Part shown: positions 1 to 8,828 of the stretch, one piece after another
Layout of the letters: every line of letters starts with the position of its first letter
How positions within the stretch are numbered: position 1 is the stretch's first letter
DNA from: Gammaproteobacteria bacterium
Lineage (GTDB): Bacteria; Pseudomonadota; Gammaproteobacteria; Steroidobacterales; GCA-2729495
Direction of reading: 5' to 3'
Assembly: GCA_030066665.1 (NCBI GenBank)
Contig: JASJBD010000016.1
Coordinates: 1 to 44,367, forward strand
Length of the DNA: 44,367 nucleotides
The notes under the pieces: generated by a model
The model's input: the letters and a program-made list of their open reading frames with translations, nothing else
The model's database searches: none
What the model was told of the DNA's origin: nothing
Position numbers and translations under genes: made by a program

Positions 1-1759
1 GATCCGCCGGCAGTTCACTAATCTCATCGTCCATGACAATATCGATCGCCTGCGCCGGACTCGACCACACCTCTACCAGGCCACGCCACGCGTCCAGCCG
101 CTCCGGCGACGCCGCCGACGGCAGTACGGCGACAATGTCGGGTTCGCCGAACACCTGGCCAATCGACGGCGCAGTCTCGCGCGCGTCGAGTAAACGGAAG
201 ACATCGAACTGGGGATCAATGCTCAACAGCATCGGCGGATTGCGAGTCGTGAATTCGAATCTGGTGGATGCATCGCCGGTAATAATGAGTTCCAGCGCCG
301 TGCCATTGGTCGTCGTAATGGCCACCGGGATTTCCAGTTCGAATGGGCCCTGCGGCTGCTTTTGCAGCAGCCGACCGCTGATCAAATAGCCCTTGCCGCC
401 GCGCGTTACCGCAACGTCGGTAACTTCGAGATCGGCCGCGCCCGGCATACCGACCCATTCACTGAAGAAACGTTCCAGGTCGGCTTGCGCGACGGTTTCG
501 AATTCATTGCGGACATCCGCAAAGCTAGCCTTGTTGCCACGCTGTTTGCGATAGAAATTTGCCAGGGTCTGACGAAATACGTCGTCGCCGAAGCGATTGC
601 GCAGCATGTGGAAACCCATCATGGTCTTGCCGTAGCCAACGGCCTCGGTTGCCGCGCTGTGCCGTGATCGGAATTCGCTCAACGGAAAGTCGCGGTCTTC
701 TTTTACGAAGTCGCGGTATTTCTTCAACACGTCGCGCCGGTATTCGGCGCCCTGGCCCGTCTGTTCCTTGAACAGGTGATCGGCCATGTAAGCCGTCAGC
801 CCCTCGCACCAGTTGCCGGTCTCGTAGTCCACGAACACGGAATTACCCCACCAGTTGTGAAGGATTTCGTGCGGATACGATGACGTGAGGATGAACGGGA
901 AGCGGATGATCTGCGGCCCCAGCAGCGTGAACGATGGCATGCCGTAACCGGTTTCCCAGAAATTCTCGACCAGCGCGAACTTGCCGTACGGATACGGCCC
1001 GATCAGGCTGCGGTACATCTCAATATAACGTGCAGTGGCCTCGAGGTATTTGTTGGCCAGTGATGCGTCGGGATCGCGCAAATACACCTCGGCCAACGCA
1101 CTGCCGGCCGACGCCTCGTAACGGGTGAGCGGCCCACCGACCAGGTAGATCTCGTCAACCGGGCCAGCGGAATCCCAATCGGCAATGCCATCGTCGCCAC
1201 GCGAGGATCCGTCGCCCTGGCTGATCAGGTGCCAACCGTCCGGCACGCGCGCATGCAACTCGAAGCTAACGAGATCATTGCTGAAATACGGATACCAGAG
1301 CGTGCTGCCGGCCAGGTAGACGCCTTGCTCACCAATGACGCCCGGTGTCTCCCGGAACCCGCGCGTGTATTCCTCGCCCTGGGTTTCCAGCGCAAAATCG
1401 ATCTTGCCCTGATACGTCAACGTGACTTGCGTCGAGTCGTCCGGCAGCGTCACTCGGTATCGGCTGACACCGTCCTGGCGCGACAATTCCACGCTGGAAC
1501 CATTGATCCCCTGAAAGCCCTCGGCCCCGGCCTTTTTCAGGCGTTCCACCTTGGGTGACGATGCCTTGATCTGCAGCCCGGATGTCAGCAGGAACTCGAC
1601 TGTCCGACCCGCCTGGTCACGCGGCAGGTCAACGACTGCATCGACGGAGAGGGTTCTATCGTTCGGGACGACGGAGATAACCAGGTCGTACTGCGCCAGG
1701 TCGTTGGCCGCAGCGACGCCGGCCGCCAGGACCAGCAGCCCGATCGTCAGTGCTCGCAT
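1..1759 (-). CDS. M1-family zinc metallopeptidase (3' end beyond window)
   Basis: About 586 residues are visible from an ATG at 1759 and the frame stays open to the left edge, so the C-terminus is missing. The first ~18 residues (MRALTIGLLVLAAGVAAA) form a signal peptide, so the enzyme is probably periplasmic. The gluzincin zinc site is clear: HEILHNWWGN at residues 297-306, with a Glu in NWCEGLTAY at about residue 319 as third zinc ligand. The spacing is HExxH-x17-E, one shorter than the textbook x18. A beta-sheet N-terminal half precedes the catalytic domain, as in M1 aminopeptidases, and the region after it fits a C-terminal domain. The start lies one base after the stop of the upstream ChaN-PDZ gene, so the two are surely cotranscribed. 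Substrate is unknown; aminopeptidase activity is inferred from family. Confidence 0.88.
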   Translation of the reverse strand, partial: MRALTIGLLVLAAGVAAANDLAQYDLVISVVPNDRTLSVDAVVDLPRDQAGRTVEFLLTSGLQIKASSPKVERLKKAGAEGFQGINGSSVELSRQDGVSRYRVTLPDDSTQVTLTYQGKIDFALETQGEEYTRGFRETPGVIGEQGVYLAGSTLWYPYFSNDLVSFELHARVPDGWHLISQGDGSSRGDDGIADWDSAGPVDEIYLVGGPLTRYEASAGSALAEVYLRDPDASLANKYLEATARYIEMYRSLIGPYPYGKFALVENFWETGYGMPSFTLLGPQIIRFPFILTSSYPHEILHNWWGNSVFVDYETGNWCEGLTAYMADHLFKEQTGQGAEYRRDVLKKYRDFVKEDRDFPLSEFRSRHSAATEAVGYGKTMMGFHMLRNRFGDDVFRQTLANFYRKQRGNKASFADVRNEFETVAQADLERFFSEWVGMPGAADLEVTDVAVTRGGKGYLISGRLLQKQPQGPFELEIPVAITTTNGTALELIITGDASTRFEFTTRNPPMLLSIDPQFDVFRLLDARETAPSIGQVFGEPDIVAVLPSAASPERLDAWRGLVEVWSSPAQAIDIVMDDEISELPAD

Positions 1760-1760
1760 G

Positions 1761-2987
1761 TCAGGGATGCTTCCGCCGAAACACCACTTCCTTTGTAATC
1801 GTCTCGTCTGCCCGGCCAATCTGCACCTCCGCACTATCACCCCAGTTGTAGGCCGCCATGATTTGTCGCAGCGATCCCAATGCGCCTACTTCCTGACCGT
1901 CAATACTTTCGAGAATATCGCCGACCCGCAAGTCGGCTTCGGCCGCAATGGAATCGTTGCCGACCTGGATGATCTTGTTTGGGTCCTTACCGATGCTACC
2001 CATGAGCGATACACCCAGCGACGGGTAGAGCGGATCACGGGTTGGCGGCAGACCCCAGACGAAATCCGCGTACGAAGCCTGTACTTCCGGGATTGGCTTG
2101 CCTTCGAAATCCACCACCGGCACCGGCACGACGGATGCGATGTTCCCGTCGAAGTCTGCCTCGATTTGCAGTTGCGACCCCAATCCATAGGTCACGTGGC
2201 CGGCCCCGATCAGCACCACCATGATGGCATTCGGACCGCCGTGCTCCCTCAGGGCCAGGACCGCGTTCCAGCCCATCACGGCATCCCAGGTCGCCTGCGC
2301 GCGCAACATACCGTCCAGCGCCTCTTCGCTGATGTCCGCATGCAGGGAATCACCGGACTCGAACGACGCCTTGAACAGCGTGCGATGCTCTTCGCTGTTC
2401 GTCACGACTTCGCGGGGGATATGCTTGCGGTCTTCGTCCGACAGGCCATCGAACCCCTGAGTGCGAACGGCTTTTACGACATGTCGCGGTGAATTGACGG
2501 CAAACATTCGCAATTCATTATCACGGGCATAGCGAAAAATGTCGGCGTAGTATTCCCAGCGATACCCCCAACTCTCATACCACTTGGCGGCCGCGAGGAA
2601 CGCCGTTTCGGTTAGCTCCCCGTCCGTCCAGCGATCGAGCTCGGGCTGGCGCGTGTACGGAAACATTTCCAGGCCGATGAAGACTTCGCGGCCTGCCTGG
2701 TGCAGGCTGCGAATCAACTGCGCCTGCGCCCGGTGAAAATCCATGTCTGTGTGGTTCTCGCCGAAGAAGACCAGCTGAACGTCCGCCAATCGGTTGACGA
2801 GCTCCGCCGTGCTGATCTGCTCGTTGGCACGGGTGTCGACTATGGTGTCGACGATCACGGGCGCGGTCCTCTGACGACGCTCGGGGTCACCAATCGGCAA
2901 TCGGGTGGTATCGGCCGCGAGTGCCGAGGCGGTTAGCAGAATTGCCGCGGCCAGTACGCTGAGCCCGTTGAATGCTCGCTGTCTCAT
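1761..2987 (-). CDS. ChaN-family (Tiki-like) exported protein with C-terminal PDZ domain
   Basis: 408 residues. A signal peptide (residues 1-25, ending ASALAA) is followed by a ChaN/Tiki-superfamily domain at roughly 50-290, seen from FFGENHTDMDFHRAQ, the GLEMFPYTRQ block, YYADIFRYAR and the late VVLIGAGHVTYG. ChaN proteins are haem-binding lipoproteins tied to iron uptake, and relatives are metalloproteases; this one has no lipobox Cys. A PDZ domain follows at about 315-400 (ADLRVGDILESIDGQEV). The coupling of a Tiki-like fold to PDZ and to a downstream M1 peptidase suggests envelope proteolysis or peptide/haem handling; that is inference. The divergent neighbour is a TonB-dependent receptor, which would fit a haem or peptide uptake theme but does not prove it. 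Confidence 0.82.
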   Translation of the reverse strand: MRQRAFNGLSVLAAAILLTASALAADTTRLPIGDPERRQRTAPVIVDTIVDTRANEQISTAELVNRLADVQLVFFGENHTDMDFHRAQAQLIRSLHQAGREVFIGLEMFPYTRQPELDRWTDGELTETAFLAAAKWYESWGYRWEYYADIFRYARDNELRMFAVNSPRHVVKAVRTQGFDGLSDEDRKHIPREVVTNSEEHRTLFKASFESGDSLHADISEEALDGMLRAQATWDAVMGWNAVLALREHGGPNAIMVVLIGAGHVTYGLGSQLQIEADFDGNIASVVPVPVVDFEGKPIPEVQASYADFVWGLPPTRDPLYPSLGVSLMGSIGKDPNKIIQVGNDSIAAEADLRVGDILESIDGQEVGALGSLRQIMAAYNWGDSAEVQIGRADETITKEVVFRRKHP

Positions 2988-3166
2988 GGATGCGCCCGTT
3001 TATCGAATACGTGTCGTGGCGACCCATCGACGGTAGCAAAGCCGCTACGACGCATCAATTCGCCGCACCTGCGCGCCGCGTCGCAGTTCCCGGTGCTGCG
3101 CTTGCAGGGACAATGCAGTATCCTCGACGAGCCGGCTTGGGAGGCCGGGTCGGGGAAGTCCCACTT

Positions 3167-3174
3167 GGGGGAGG
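3167..3174 (+). promoter_or_regulatory. Strong ribosome binding site for the TonB-dependent receptor
   Basis: GGGGGAGG ends eight bases before the ATG at 3183, a near-ideal Shine-Dalgarno sequence that fixes the start of the receptor gene. Confidence 0.75.
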
Positions 3175-3182
3175 CTTGAGAC

Positions 3183-5876
3183 ATGAGATTTCGTTCGGGC
3201 TCGCTTTGTCCCTTGGTAAGCAGTCGTGTTTCCGTTTTCTTGATCGTTGCGTGTTCTACGGTGTCGGTTGCGTACGCTCAACAAGGTCCGACTCGCGATG
3301 ACGTGCTGGTCGAAGAAATCATCGTTACCTCTCGCAAGATCGAAGAGAACCTCCGCGACGTGCCGCTGTCAATTACGGCGTTGACCAGCGGCGAAATCGA
3401 GCGAGCCAATATTCAGGGCCTGGATGATATTGCGGACTTCACGCCCGGCCTGAGTTTTTTCAATCCTATCGGTGAATTTCTGCCGACGCCGGTCATCCGC
3501 GGTATTGCGCCAACCGATATTTTCGGCGGCCTTAATGTTTCGTCGTTTGTCGACGGCGTATTTGTTGCCGGTCGGGAAGGTCTGAATTTCAGCCTGCTCG
3601 AAGTGGAACGGATCGAGATTGTCAAAGGCCCGCAGTCGACGATGTACGGCCGTAGATCGTTTTCCGGTGCGATCAACTACGTCACCAGACGGCCCTCGAA
3701 CGAATTCGAGAGCAAGGTCGACGTCACGGCCGGAAATGACGGGCGGATTGCCGGCAAGGCAATCGTCGGCGGACCGATCATTCGCGACGTACTTGCCGGG
3801 CGCATTACGCTGGCTTACGACGACTTCGACGGTTCCTACGACGATCCGCTGGGCGGTAATGATGTGGGTGGACGGGAATACAAGACGGCGATTGGCACGT
3901 TGAACTGGACGCCGAACGAAGATCTCGATCTGCTCTTCAATCTCTTTTACTCAGAGGACGAAATCGACATCGGCGCAACGACATCGCTGACCACGGACTG
4001 CGAGGACGTATCGACGCTGGATCCCGACCCCGCAACTAACGGGGGCGCGTTTAATTTCACCGACACGCGTTTCGGTGCCTATTGCGGTGAAATTCCTGAT
4101 GTCGGCCAGGTCAATCAGGATCTAGGCATCAGCGACGACAAAGTAATCCGCAAAGCGGTCGGCGCAATCGGCGAAGAACGGGAACTGTTGCGCGGCAGCC
4201 TGAACGTCGACTGGGACGTAGGCGATGGCACGCTGACTTTCCTGACGGGGTATTCCAGGACCGAGCAAACTTCGGTAGACGACGGCACGCGTAATCTCGG
4301 CAACGACCAGGCCTTCGAGTACTGTCAACTCAATCTTGGCAGCCAGAGCCTGTGTACTACGCCGTTGATTACGCGCACCGGCCAGCTGCAGCCAAATCTC
4401 GGTGACGACACCGAGGAATGGAGTCAGGAAATCCGTTTTACCAGCAATCTGGAAAATGAATTCCGGTATTCGATTGGTGGCTATTACTTCAACACCGAGT
4501 TCACGAGCGCCGACGGCGGCGTGATTCACACCGTGCCGCCGCCCGCGACCGCACCCGGTTCCCTGGGAATTGCGTATGGCCCATTCATCCAGATCGGGCC
4601 CGCTGGACCGTTTGTTGCGATCGGCACGGACGCTTTTGCGCCCTGGTTCCAACCCGGCGGTGATCTGGCCGATAACGTTGTATTCAATACCGAAACGGAC
4701 GACGAGGGCTGGGCCATATTCAGCTGGGCGGAACTCGACGTGGCAGAAAAATTCACGTTCCGCGCAGAACTGCGTTACAGCGATGTCGAGTCCGAAACGC
4801 GAGACACCCGAACCGAATTCACGCCAACGGGCACTTTGGTCGATATCGACACCCAAAAAGGCAGCTGGGACGAGGTTACTGGCAGGTTGAGCCTGCAATA
4901 CCGCATTTCAGATGAATGGCAGGTTTACGGTTCCGTGGCAAACGGCACCAAGCCGGGTGACTTCGATATTTTGTCCGGCGACATTTCCCTGGCACCCGGT
5001 GATCCGTGTCCCTTGGATCCGAACGATCCCGAAGTCAATTTCGCCAGTTGCTCGGTCGCGCGCAAAGTCACGGTCGAACCGGAAGACTTGGTGATGTACG
5101 AAATCGGCGCCAAGGGCGCTACGTTAAACGGCCGACTGCGCCTGGATCTTGCGATGTATTACGGTGACTGGCAGGACATCGTGCTCCGCAACACTCTGGA
5201 GAGTGACCCGGTTACCGGCTTGCCGTTTGACCAACCCGAAGGTACGCGATTCAACGGTGGCGATGCGGACGTCTGGGGTTGGGAAGCCAGTGGCCTCTTC
5301 GTAATTAGCGATAACCTTACCGGGTCTCTTGGTCTGTCGTTTACGGACGCCAAATGGGGTGCCGTTCAGAACGACAAATACGTTTTCTTCCCGTCCTATG
5401 GCGACGCTTCCTGCCGGAACACGACGCCGGGCCAACCGCTACCACCCCAATGCGGCAACATCCAGGGCAACCAAGTGTCGCGCCAGCCGCAATGGCAGGG
5501 CAATCTAAGCCTGACCTATAGTCGGGCGTTCGCCGGCGACTGGCAGTGGTTCACGCGCGGCGACCTGACCTATCGCGACGAGTATTTCCCCGAAGATGAC
5601 AACCTGGCAACACTGCCATCCCGCACCCTGGTCAACCTGAAGCTGGGGGTCACCTCAGAGCGCTACGACTTCGAAATCTGGGCCAAGAACCTGTTCGAAG
5701 AGGACTCTCCGAGTGCATCTTTCCGCGACGTATATTTCGGCAATACCAGCGACTTCAGCGGTACAGCGAACGGTGGCAGCCCCAACAATTTCTTCCCGTT
5801 CCGTTACACGGTCACCCACCCGACGCTGCGAACCTACGGCGTGACCGCGCGGGTGCGTTTCGGCGCCGCCAGATAG
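3183..5876 (+). CDS. TonB-dependent outer-membrane receptor
   Basis: 897 residues. A signal peptide ends near residue 32 (VAYA-QQ). It is followed by a TonB-box-like EEIIVTSRK at ~44-52 and a plug domain at ~55-165 with the usual landmarks (DVPLSITALT, GLDDIADFTPGL, VERIEIVKGPQSTMYG, GAINYVTRRP). The rest is a 22-strand-type barrel with many alternating strands, such as WQVYGSVANGTKPGDF and the late YDFEIWAKNLFEED. The protein ends ARVRFGAAR, so the terminal aromatic signal is displaced four residues from the end. The family moves siderophores, haem, vitamin B12, glycans and other scarce solutes across the outer membrane using TonB energy. The substrate cannot be told; the sequence has the general look of the large 'SusC-unrelated' receptors abundant in oligotrophic proteobacteria. 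Size and domain order are normal. Confidence 0.95.
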   Translation: MRFRSGSLCPLVSSRVSVFLIVACSTVSVAYAQQGPTRDDVLVEEIIVTSRKIEENLRDVPLSITALTSGEIERANIQGLDDIADFTPGLSFFNPIGEFLPTPVIRGIAPTDIFGGLNVSSFVDGVFVAGREGLNFSLLEVERIEIVKGPQSTMYGRRSFSGAINYVTRRPSNEFESKVDVTAGNDGRIAGKAIVGGPIIRDVLAGRITLAYDDFDGSYDDPLGGNDVGGREYKTAIGTLNWTPNEDLDLLFNLFYSEDEIDIGATTSLTTDCEDVSTLDPDPATNGGAFNFTDTRFGAYCGEIPDVGQVNQDLGISDDKVIRKAVGAIGEERELLRGSLNVDWDVGDGTLTFLTGYSRTEQTSVDDGTRNLGNDQAFEYCQLNLGSQSLCTTPLITRTGQLQPNLGDDTEEWSQEIRFTSNLENEFRYSIGGYYFNTEFTSADGGVIHTVPPPATAPGSLGIAYGPFIQIGPAGPFVAIGTDAFAPWFQPGGDLADNVVFNTETDDEGWAIFSWAELDVAEKFTFRAELRYSDVESETRDTRTEFTPTGTLVDIDTQKGSWDEVTGRLSLQYRISDEWQVYGSVANGTKPGDFDILSGDISLAPGDPCPLDPNDPEVNFASCSVARKVTVEPEDLVMYEIGAKGATLNGRLRLDLAMYYGDWQDIVLRNTLESDPVTGLPFDQPEGTRFNGGDADVWGWEASGLFVISDNLTGSLGLSFTDAKWGAVQNDKYVFFPSYGDASCRNTTPGQPLPPQCGNIQGNQVSRQPQWQGNLSLTYSRAFAGDWQWFTRGDLTYRDEYFPEDDNLATLPSRTLVNLKLGVTSERYDFEIWAKNLFEEDSPSASFRDVYFGNTSDFSGTANGGSPNNFFPFRYTVTHPTLRTYGVTARVRFGAAR

Positions 5877-6176
5877 CGGGGGTTCATCTCCCCAGCGATC
5901 CTGCAAACCGGCGGCTGCTGCGGCGCGTCCATGCACGTTGCGAACCCGCGCAGGCAAGTTTGGACATAATGTGTTCGGGGACGCTGGCCGGCTGTAAGGC
6001 ATTGATTCAGTTCGCTGAGTGGCGTCCGCGCCGGCGGTCAGTAGACAATCGTTGCAAATGCGGGCATAAACAGTAGTGTCTGACTGCTCCGATGACGCAA
6101 ACGAGCGGCGGGCTCCCTGATCGCAAGGGGTTGGGAGCACTGCACAATTAGAAGAAAACAATCGGGAGTTCGATTC
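5877..6176 (+). other. Intergenic region between the receptor and the GDSL gene
   Basis: Three hundred bases without a convincing gene. Short reading frames here have no recognisable product. GGGAG lies eight bases before the ATG at 6177 and is the ribosome binding site of the next gene. I could not assign a promoter or a terminator with a T-tract. Confidence 0.5.
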
Positions 6177-7133
6177 ATGATTAGGTCTGCTTCCGTGCGA
6201 GCGACATCGGGTCGCGGTGCACGCATTTCCTTTTTCAGCCTGCTGCTAATCACCGTGCTGGTGCTGTTCGCCGGACGCCCGGCGAACGCGATGCAGTTCA
6301 ACGCCGCGTACGGCTTTGGCGACAGCCTGTCCGACACCGGTAACGCTTTCATTGCCTCCGGTATTCCACCGTCACCGCCCTATTTCAATGGCCGCGTGTC
6401 AAACGGGCCGGTCTGGCTGGAGGTCGCGGCTGGCTTGCTCGGCCTCAGCGTGGATCCGGTCCTGGCCGGTGGCACCAATTACGCCACGGCCGGCGCCAGA
6501 ACGGGGCCGATAGGCCAAACCACGCCACCGAGCCTGCTGGACCAGGTTGCGCTGTATCTCAGCACCAACTCGGCCGATCCAAATGCTCTGTATGTTGTTT
6601 TCGGCGGCGGCAATGACATTCGCGACCTGGCAGTGGCCAACACAGTGGCGAATCTCAGCAGCATCATTACTGATCTGGCTGACGCGGGCGCCGAACATTT
6701 CTTCGTGCCCAATCTGCCGGACGTCGGCAAGACGCCGGCTGCAATCGCGGCCGGTCCTGCGGCCAGCGCGTTTGCGACGTCGCTGTCTGTCCAGGTGAAC
6801 ACCCAGCTGGCGGCAGCGATCCCGACGCTGCGCGATGACCTGGGCGTGAATATCATCGAGTTCGACACCTTCACCTTCCTGAACAATCTGATCGCTAATC
6901 CGGGCATGTTCGGGTTTACGAATGTCGACGGGCAGTGCCTCGATTTCGATACCTTCATACCGTGCGCGAACCCGGACGAATATGTGTTCTGGGATGACAT
7001 CCATCCCACGGCAGCGACGGGTCATTTGTTCGGCGAAGCCGCTTACAACACGATCATCCCGATACCGGCAGCTGTCTGGTTGTTCGGTTCCGCGCTGGGA
7101 ATTCTCGGCTGGGTGCGTCGTCGCGCAGCCTGA
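6177..7133 (+). CDS. SGNH/GDSL-type hydrolase with PEP-CTERM sorting tail
   Basis: 318 residues. A long-n-region signal peptide ends at about residue 38 (RPANA). Block I is GFGDSLSDTGN with nucleophile Ser50. A GGGNDIRD block III follows, and block V WDDIHPTAATGH supplies Asp273 and His276. The pattern is that of the lipase/acylhydrolase GDSL family (esterase, thermolabile-haemolysin-like). The last 25 residues (294-318) are IPIPAAVWLFGSALG followed by a hydrophobic stretch and RRRAA. This is the VPLPAA-type PEP-CTERM signal that an exosortase recognises, so the protein is probably processed at the inner membrane and released or anchored on the surface. No exosortase gene is in the window. 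A strong terminator follows, so the gene is probably monocistronic. Confidence 0.9.
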   Translation: MIRSASVRATSGRGARISFFSLLLITVLVLFAGRPANAMQFNAAYGFGDSLSDTGNAFIASGIPPSPPYFNGRVSNGPVWLEVAAGLLGLSVDPVLAGGTNYATAGARTGPIGQTTPPSLLDQVALYLSTNSADPNALYVVFGGGNDIRDLAVANTVANLSSIITDLADAGAEHFFVPNLPDVGKTPAAIAAGPAASAFATSLSVQVNTQLAAAIPTLRDDLGVNIIEFDTFTFLNNLIANPGMFGFTNVDGQCLDFDTFIPCANPDEYVFWDDIHPTAATGHLFGEAAYNTIIPIPAAVWLFGSALGILGWVRRRAA

Positions 7134-7153
7134 GAGCAAACAACTCCCGATCC

Positions 7154-7183
7154 GAACCCGGCCGCGTGCCGGGTTCTTTTTTT
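7154..7183 (+). terminator. Rho-independent terminator after the GDSL gene
   Basis: A perfect 8-bp stem GAACCCGG / CCGGGTTC (7154-7161 and 7169-7176) with a 7-base loop is followed directly by seven T residues (7177-7183). It lies 20 bases after the stop codon of the GDSL hydrolase. Confidence 0.92.
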
Positions 7184-7241
7184 ATGCGGCCGGCGTAGTT
7201 GATCCGGCGACCGTGGCCTAATCAGCCGCTGGTGTAGCGGA

Positions 7242-8681
7242 CTACTCGTCCACGCATTCACGCATCATCGACAAATGATCGCGCAGCGTGCGGATGGCCA
7301 GATAGCGTTCGTTCACGGTGTCTCCGGCCTGCTCGCCCAGCGACCGGCGGTACTCGAAATTGCCGAGTACCTGGCCCAGCGCGGCGACGAATTCGTCGGT
7401 GTCCTGCGGATCATCCAGCAACAGGCCATTGTCGCCATGCTCGATCTGATCCTGGAGCCCGCCGACTTTACTGGCGATGACCGCTTTGCGCTTCCACATG
7501 GCCTCCGTGAGCGTCAGCCCGAATCCTTCCTGCAGGCTTTTCTGCACGATCACCTGCGACTGCCGCTGCAGGGCATTGACGATCGCGGCGTTCTCGTCGA
7601 CATCGACCATCGGCAACATGCAAAGGTGCACCCGGGCGCGTTGTTCATGCGGCAACGCGCACCAGGCATTGAACACCTCGCGGAAAACTTCCGGGCCTTC
7701 CGGATCGTCGGCCACGGACTGCACGGTCGGCCCGGCCAGGACGAGCTCGGCAGCCTGACCACTGCTCTGGGTATGCCAGCGCGCGAAACCTTCCATCACA
7801 CCAATGTGGTCCTTCAGCGGATCCCATCGCGAGACCTGAGTAATTAGCGCCACATCCGCTGTAGGTGGCGGGCCACATCGGATCGTGTCGACAAACCGAT
7901 CGACGCGCCCTCTGCTGCCATCGGCTCGTTCGAATCCCAGGTCGCCCACGGGTACCGGCAATCCTGCAAGCAAACCTGTGTGGACGAGGATGGCCCGCAC
8001 GGTTTCCGGCAGCATCGGCTGATTTTTTGGCGTAAACGCGTCGATACTTGGCGCAACAATGTCCGACTTGCCGTGATCGAGGCGGTCCGGAACGTACTCG
8101 TCACGCGAGAACAGGTAGCGCGGTGCTGCCTTGAGGTACGGCGCGAGGAATTCCCAACCGGCATCGGCTTCCGCCGTCGCCTCGCTGCGCCCGATGTGAC
8201 AGCGCCAGATGATCTTCGCGCCATGCTCGCTCAATCCCGGCGCCAGCCCAATCGTTTGCGGATCGTGCAGTACCACGATATCGCCGGGCTGCACGAGAGC
8301 CAGTAGCTCGGCGAGGTTTTCGCGCATGGTTCGGTCGTAAACCTCACGCGCCGCAGCATCGAACTGGCTGCCGTCGCCACGCTGACCGTGCAGCGCGTGA
8401 TGCAGGCGCTTGGTCAGGCGAAAAAACTCGGGCGACCCGCTGATAACGAGCCAGCGCGCGTCGAGATGGAGATCCCGGCAGTAACCGAGCACCGGCGGCA
8501 ACATCTCCGCCACTCCACCGCCCACCGCGGTGGAATTGATGTGCCAGATCACACCGCCATCGAGCTTCGCCTTCAGGTTGGCCGCAAGCTCGTTGACTTC
8601 GGCGACGCGCTCGGCACCCACGATCGCGACATACCGTTCCAGCGACAGCGTTGGCAATACAACTTCTTTGATCCGCTCCAT
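7242..8681 (-). CDS. treT: GT4 glycosyltransferase, probable trehalose synthase TreT
   Basis: 479 residues, cytoplasmic, no signal peptide. The N-terminal GT-B domain has the TreT-like signature WHINSTAVGGGVAEML (46-61), then WLVISGSPEFFRLTKRLHHAL (77-97). The C-terminal domain carries the retaining-GT4 E-x7-E motif in EGFGLTLTE (Glu385, Glu393) and a GGLQDQIEHGDNGLL nucleotide-sugar segment. TreT joins NDP-glucose and glucose to give trehalose in one reversible step, a compatible solute and reserve. The match rests on recalled signature similarity; another GT4 activity on a related disaccharide is possible. The gene stands alone, convergent with the GDSL gene and divergent from the Rieske operon. 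Confidence 0.8.
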   Translation of the reverse strand: MERIKEVVLPTLSLERYVAIVGAERVAEVNELAANLKAKLDGGVIWHINSTAVGGGVAEMLPPVLGYCRDLHLDARWLVISGSPEFFRLTKRLHHALHGQRGDGSQFDAAAREVYDRTMRENLAELLALVQPGDIVVLHDPQTIGLAPGLSEHGAKIIWRCHIGRSEATAEADAGWEFLAPYLKAAPRYLFSRDEYVPDRLDHGKSDIVAPSIDAFTPKNQPMLPETVRAILVHTGLLAGLPVPVGDLGFERADGSRGRVDRFVDTIRCGPPPTADVALITQVSRWDPLKDHIGVMEGFARWHTQSSGQAAELVLAGPTVQSVADDPEGPEVFREVFNAWCALPHEQRARVHLCMLPMVDVDENAAIVNALQRQSQVIVQKSLQEGFGLTLTEAMWKRKAVIASKVGGLQDQIEHGDNGLLLDDPQDTDEFVAALGQVLGNFEYRRSLGEQAGDTVNERYLAIRTLRDHLSMMRECVDE

Positions 8682-8816
8682 AGCCTGCTTCCCGACCTGT
8701 TAACGGTTTGCGTGATGCTAGCAAACGCCCCCGCCGGCGCTACCCCAGCCCGCAACCGGGGAGTAAAATCAATCGCAGCGACAATTACAAGAATTGCCGA
8801 CACCCGTCGGGCAGCC

Positions 8817-8820
8817 GAGG
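8817..8820 (+). promoter_or_regulatory. Ribosome binding site that selects the GTG start at 8829
   Basis: GAGG eight bases before GTG 8829. Upstream in-frame ATGs exist (for example 8715) but would add a leader without family resemblance. The Rieske-family N-terminus (FINFWYPA) begins right at the GTG. Confidence 0.65.
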
Positions 8821-8828
8821 ATCACAAA

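Noticed and set aside
4122-4898. Minus-strand open frame of 258 codons inside the TonB-dependent receptor
   Set aside because: Shadow of a clear receptor gene; no recognisable domain.
8388-8828. Longer Rieske protein starting at 8388 or 8715
   Set aside because: The extension overlaps the TreT gene on the other strand or lacks family resemblance; the GTG at 8829 has GAGG at the right distance and begins the conserved N-terminus.
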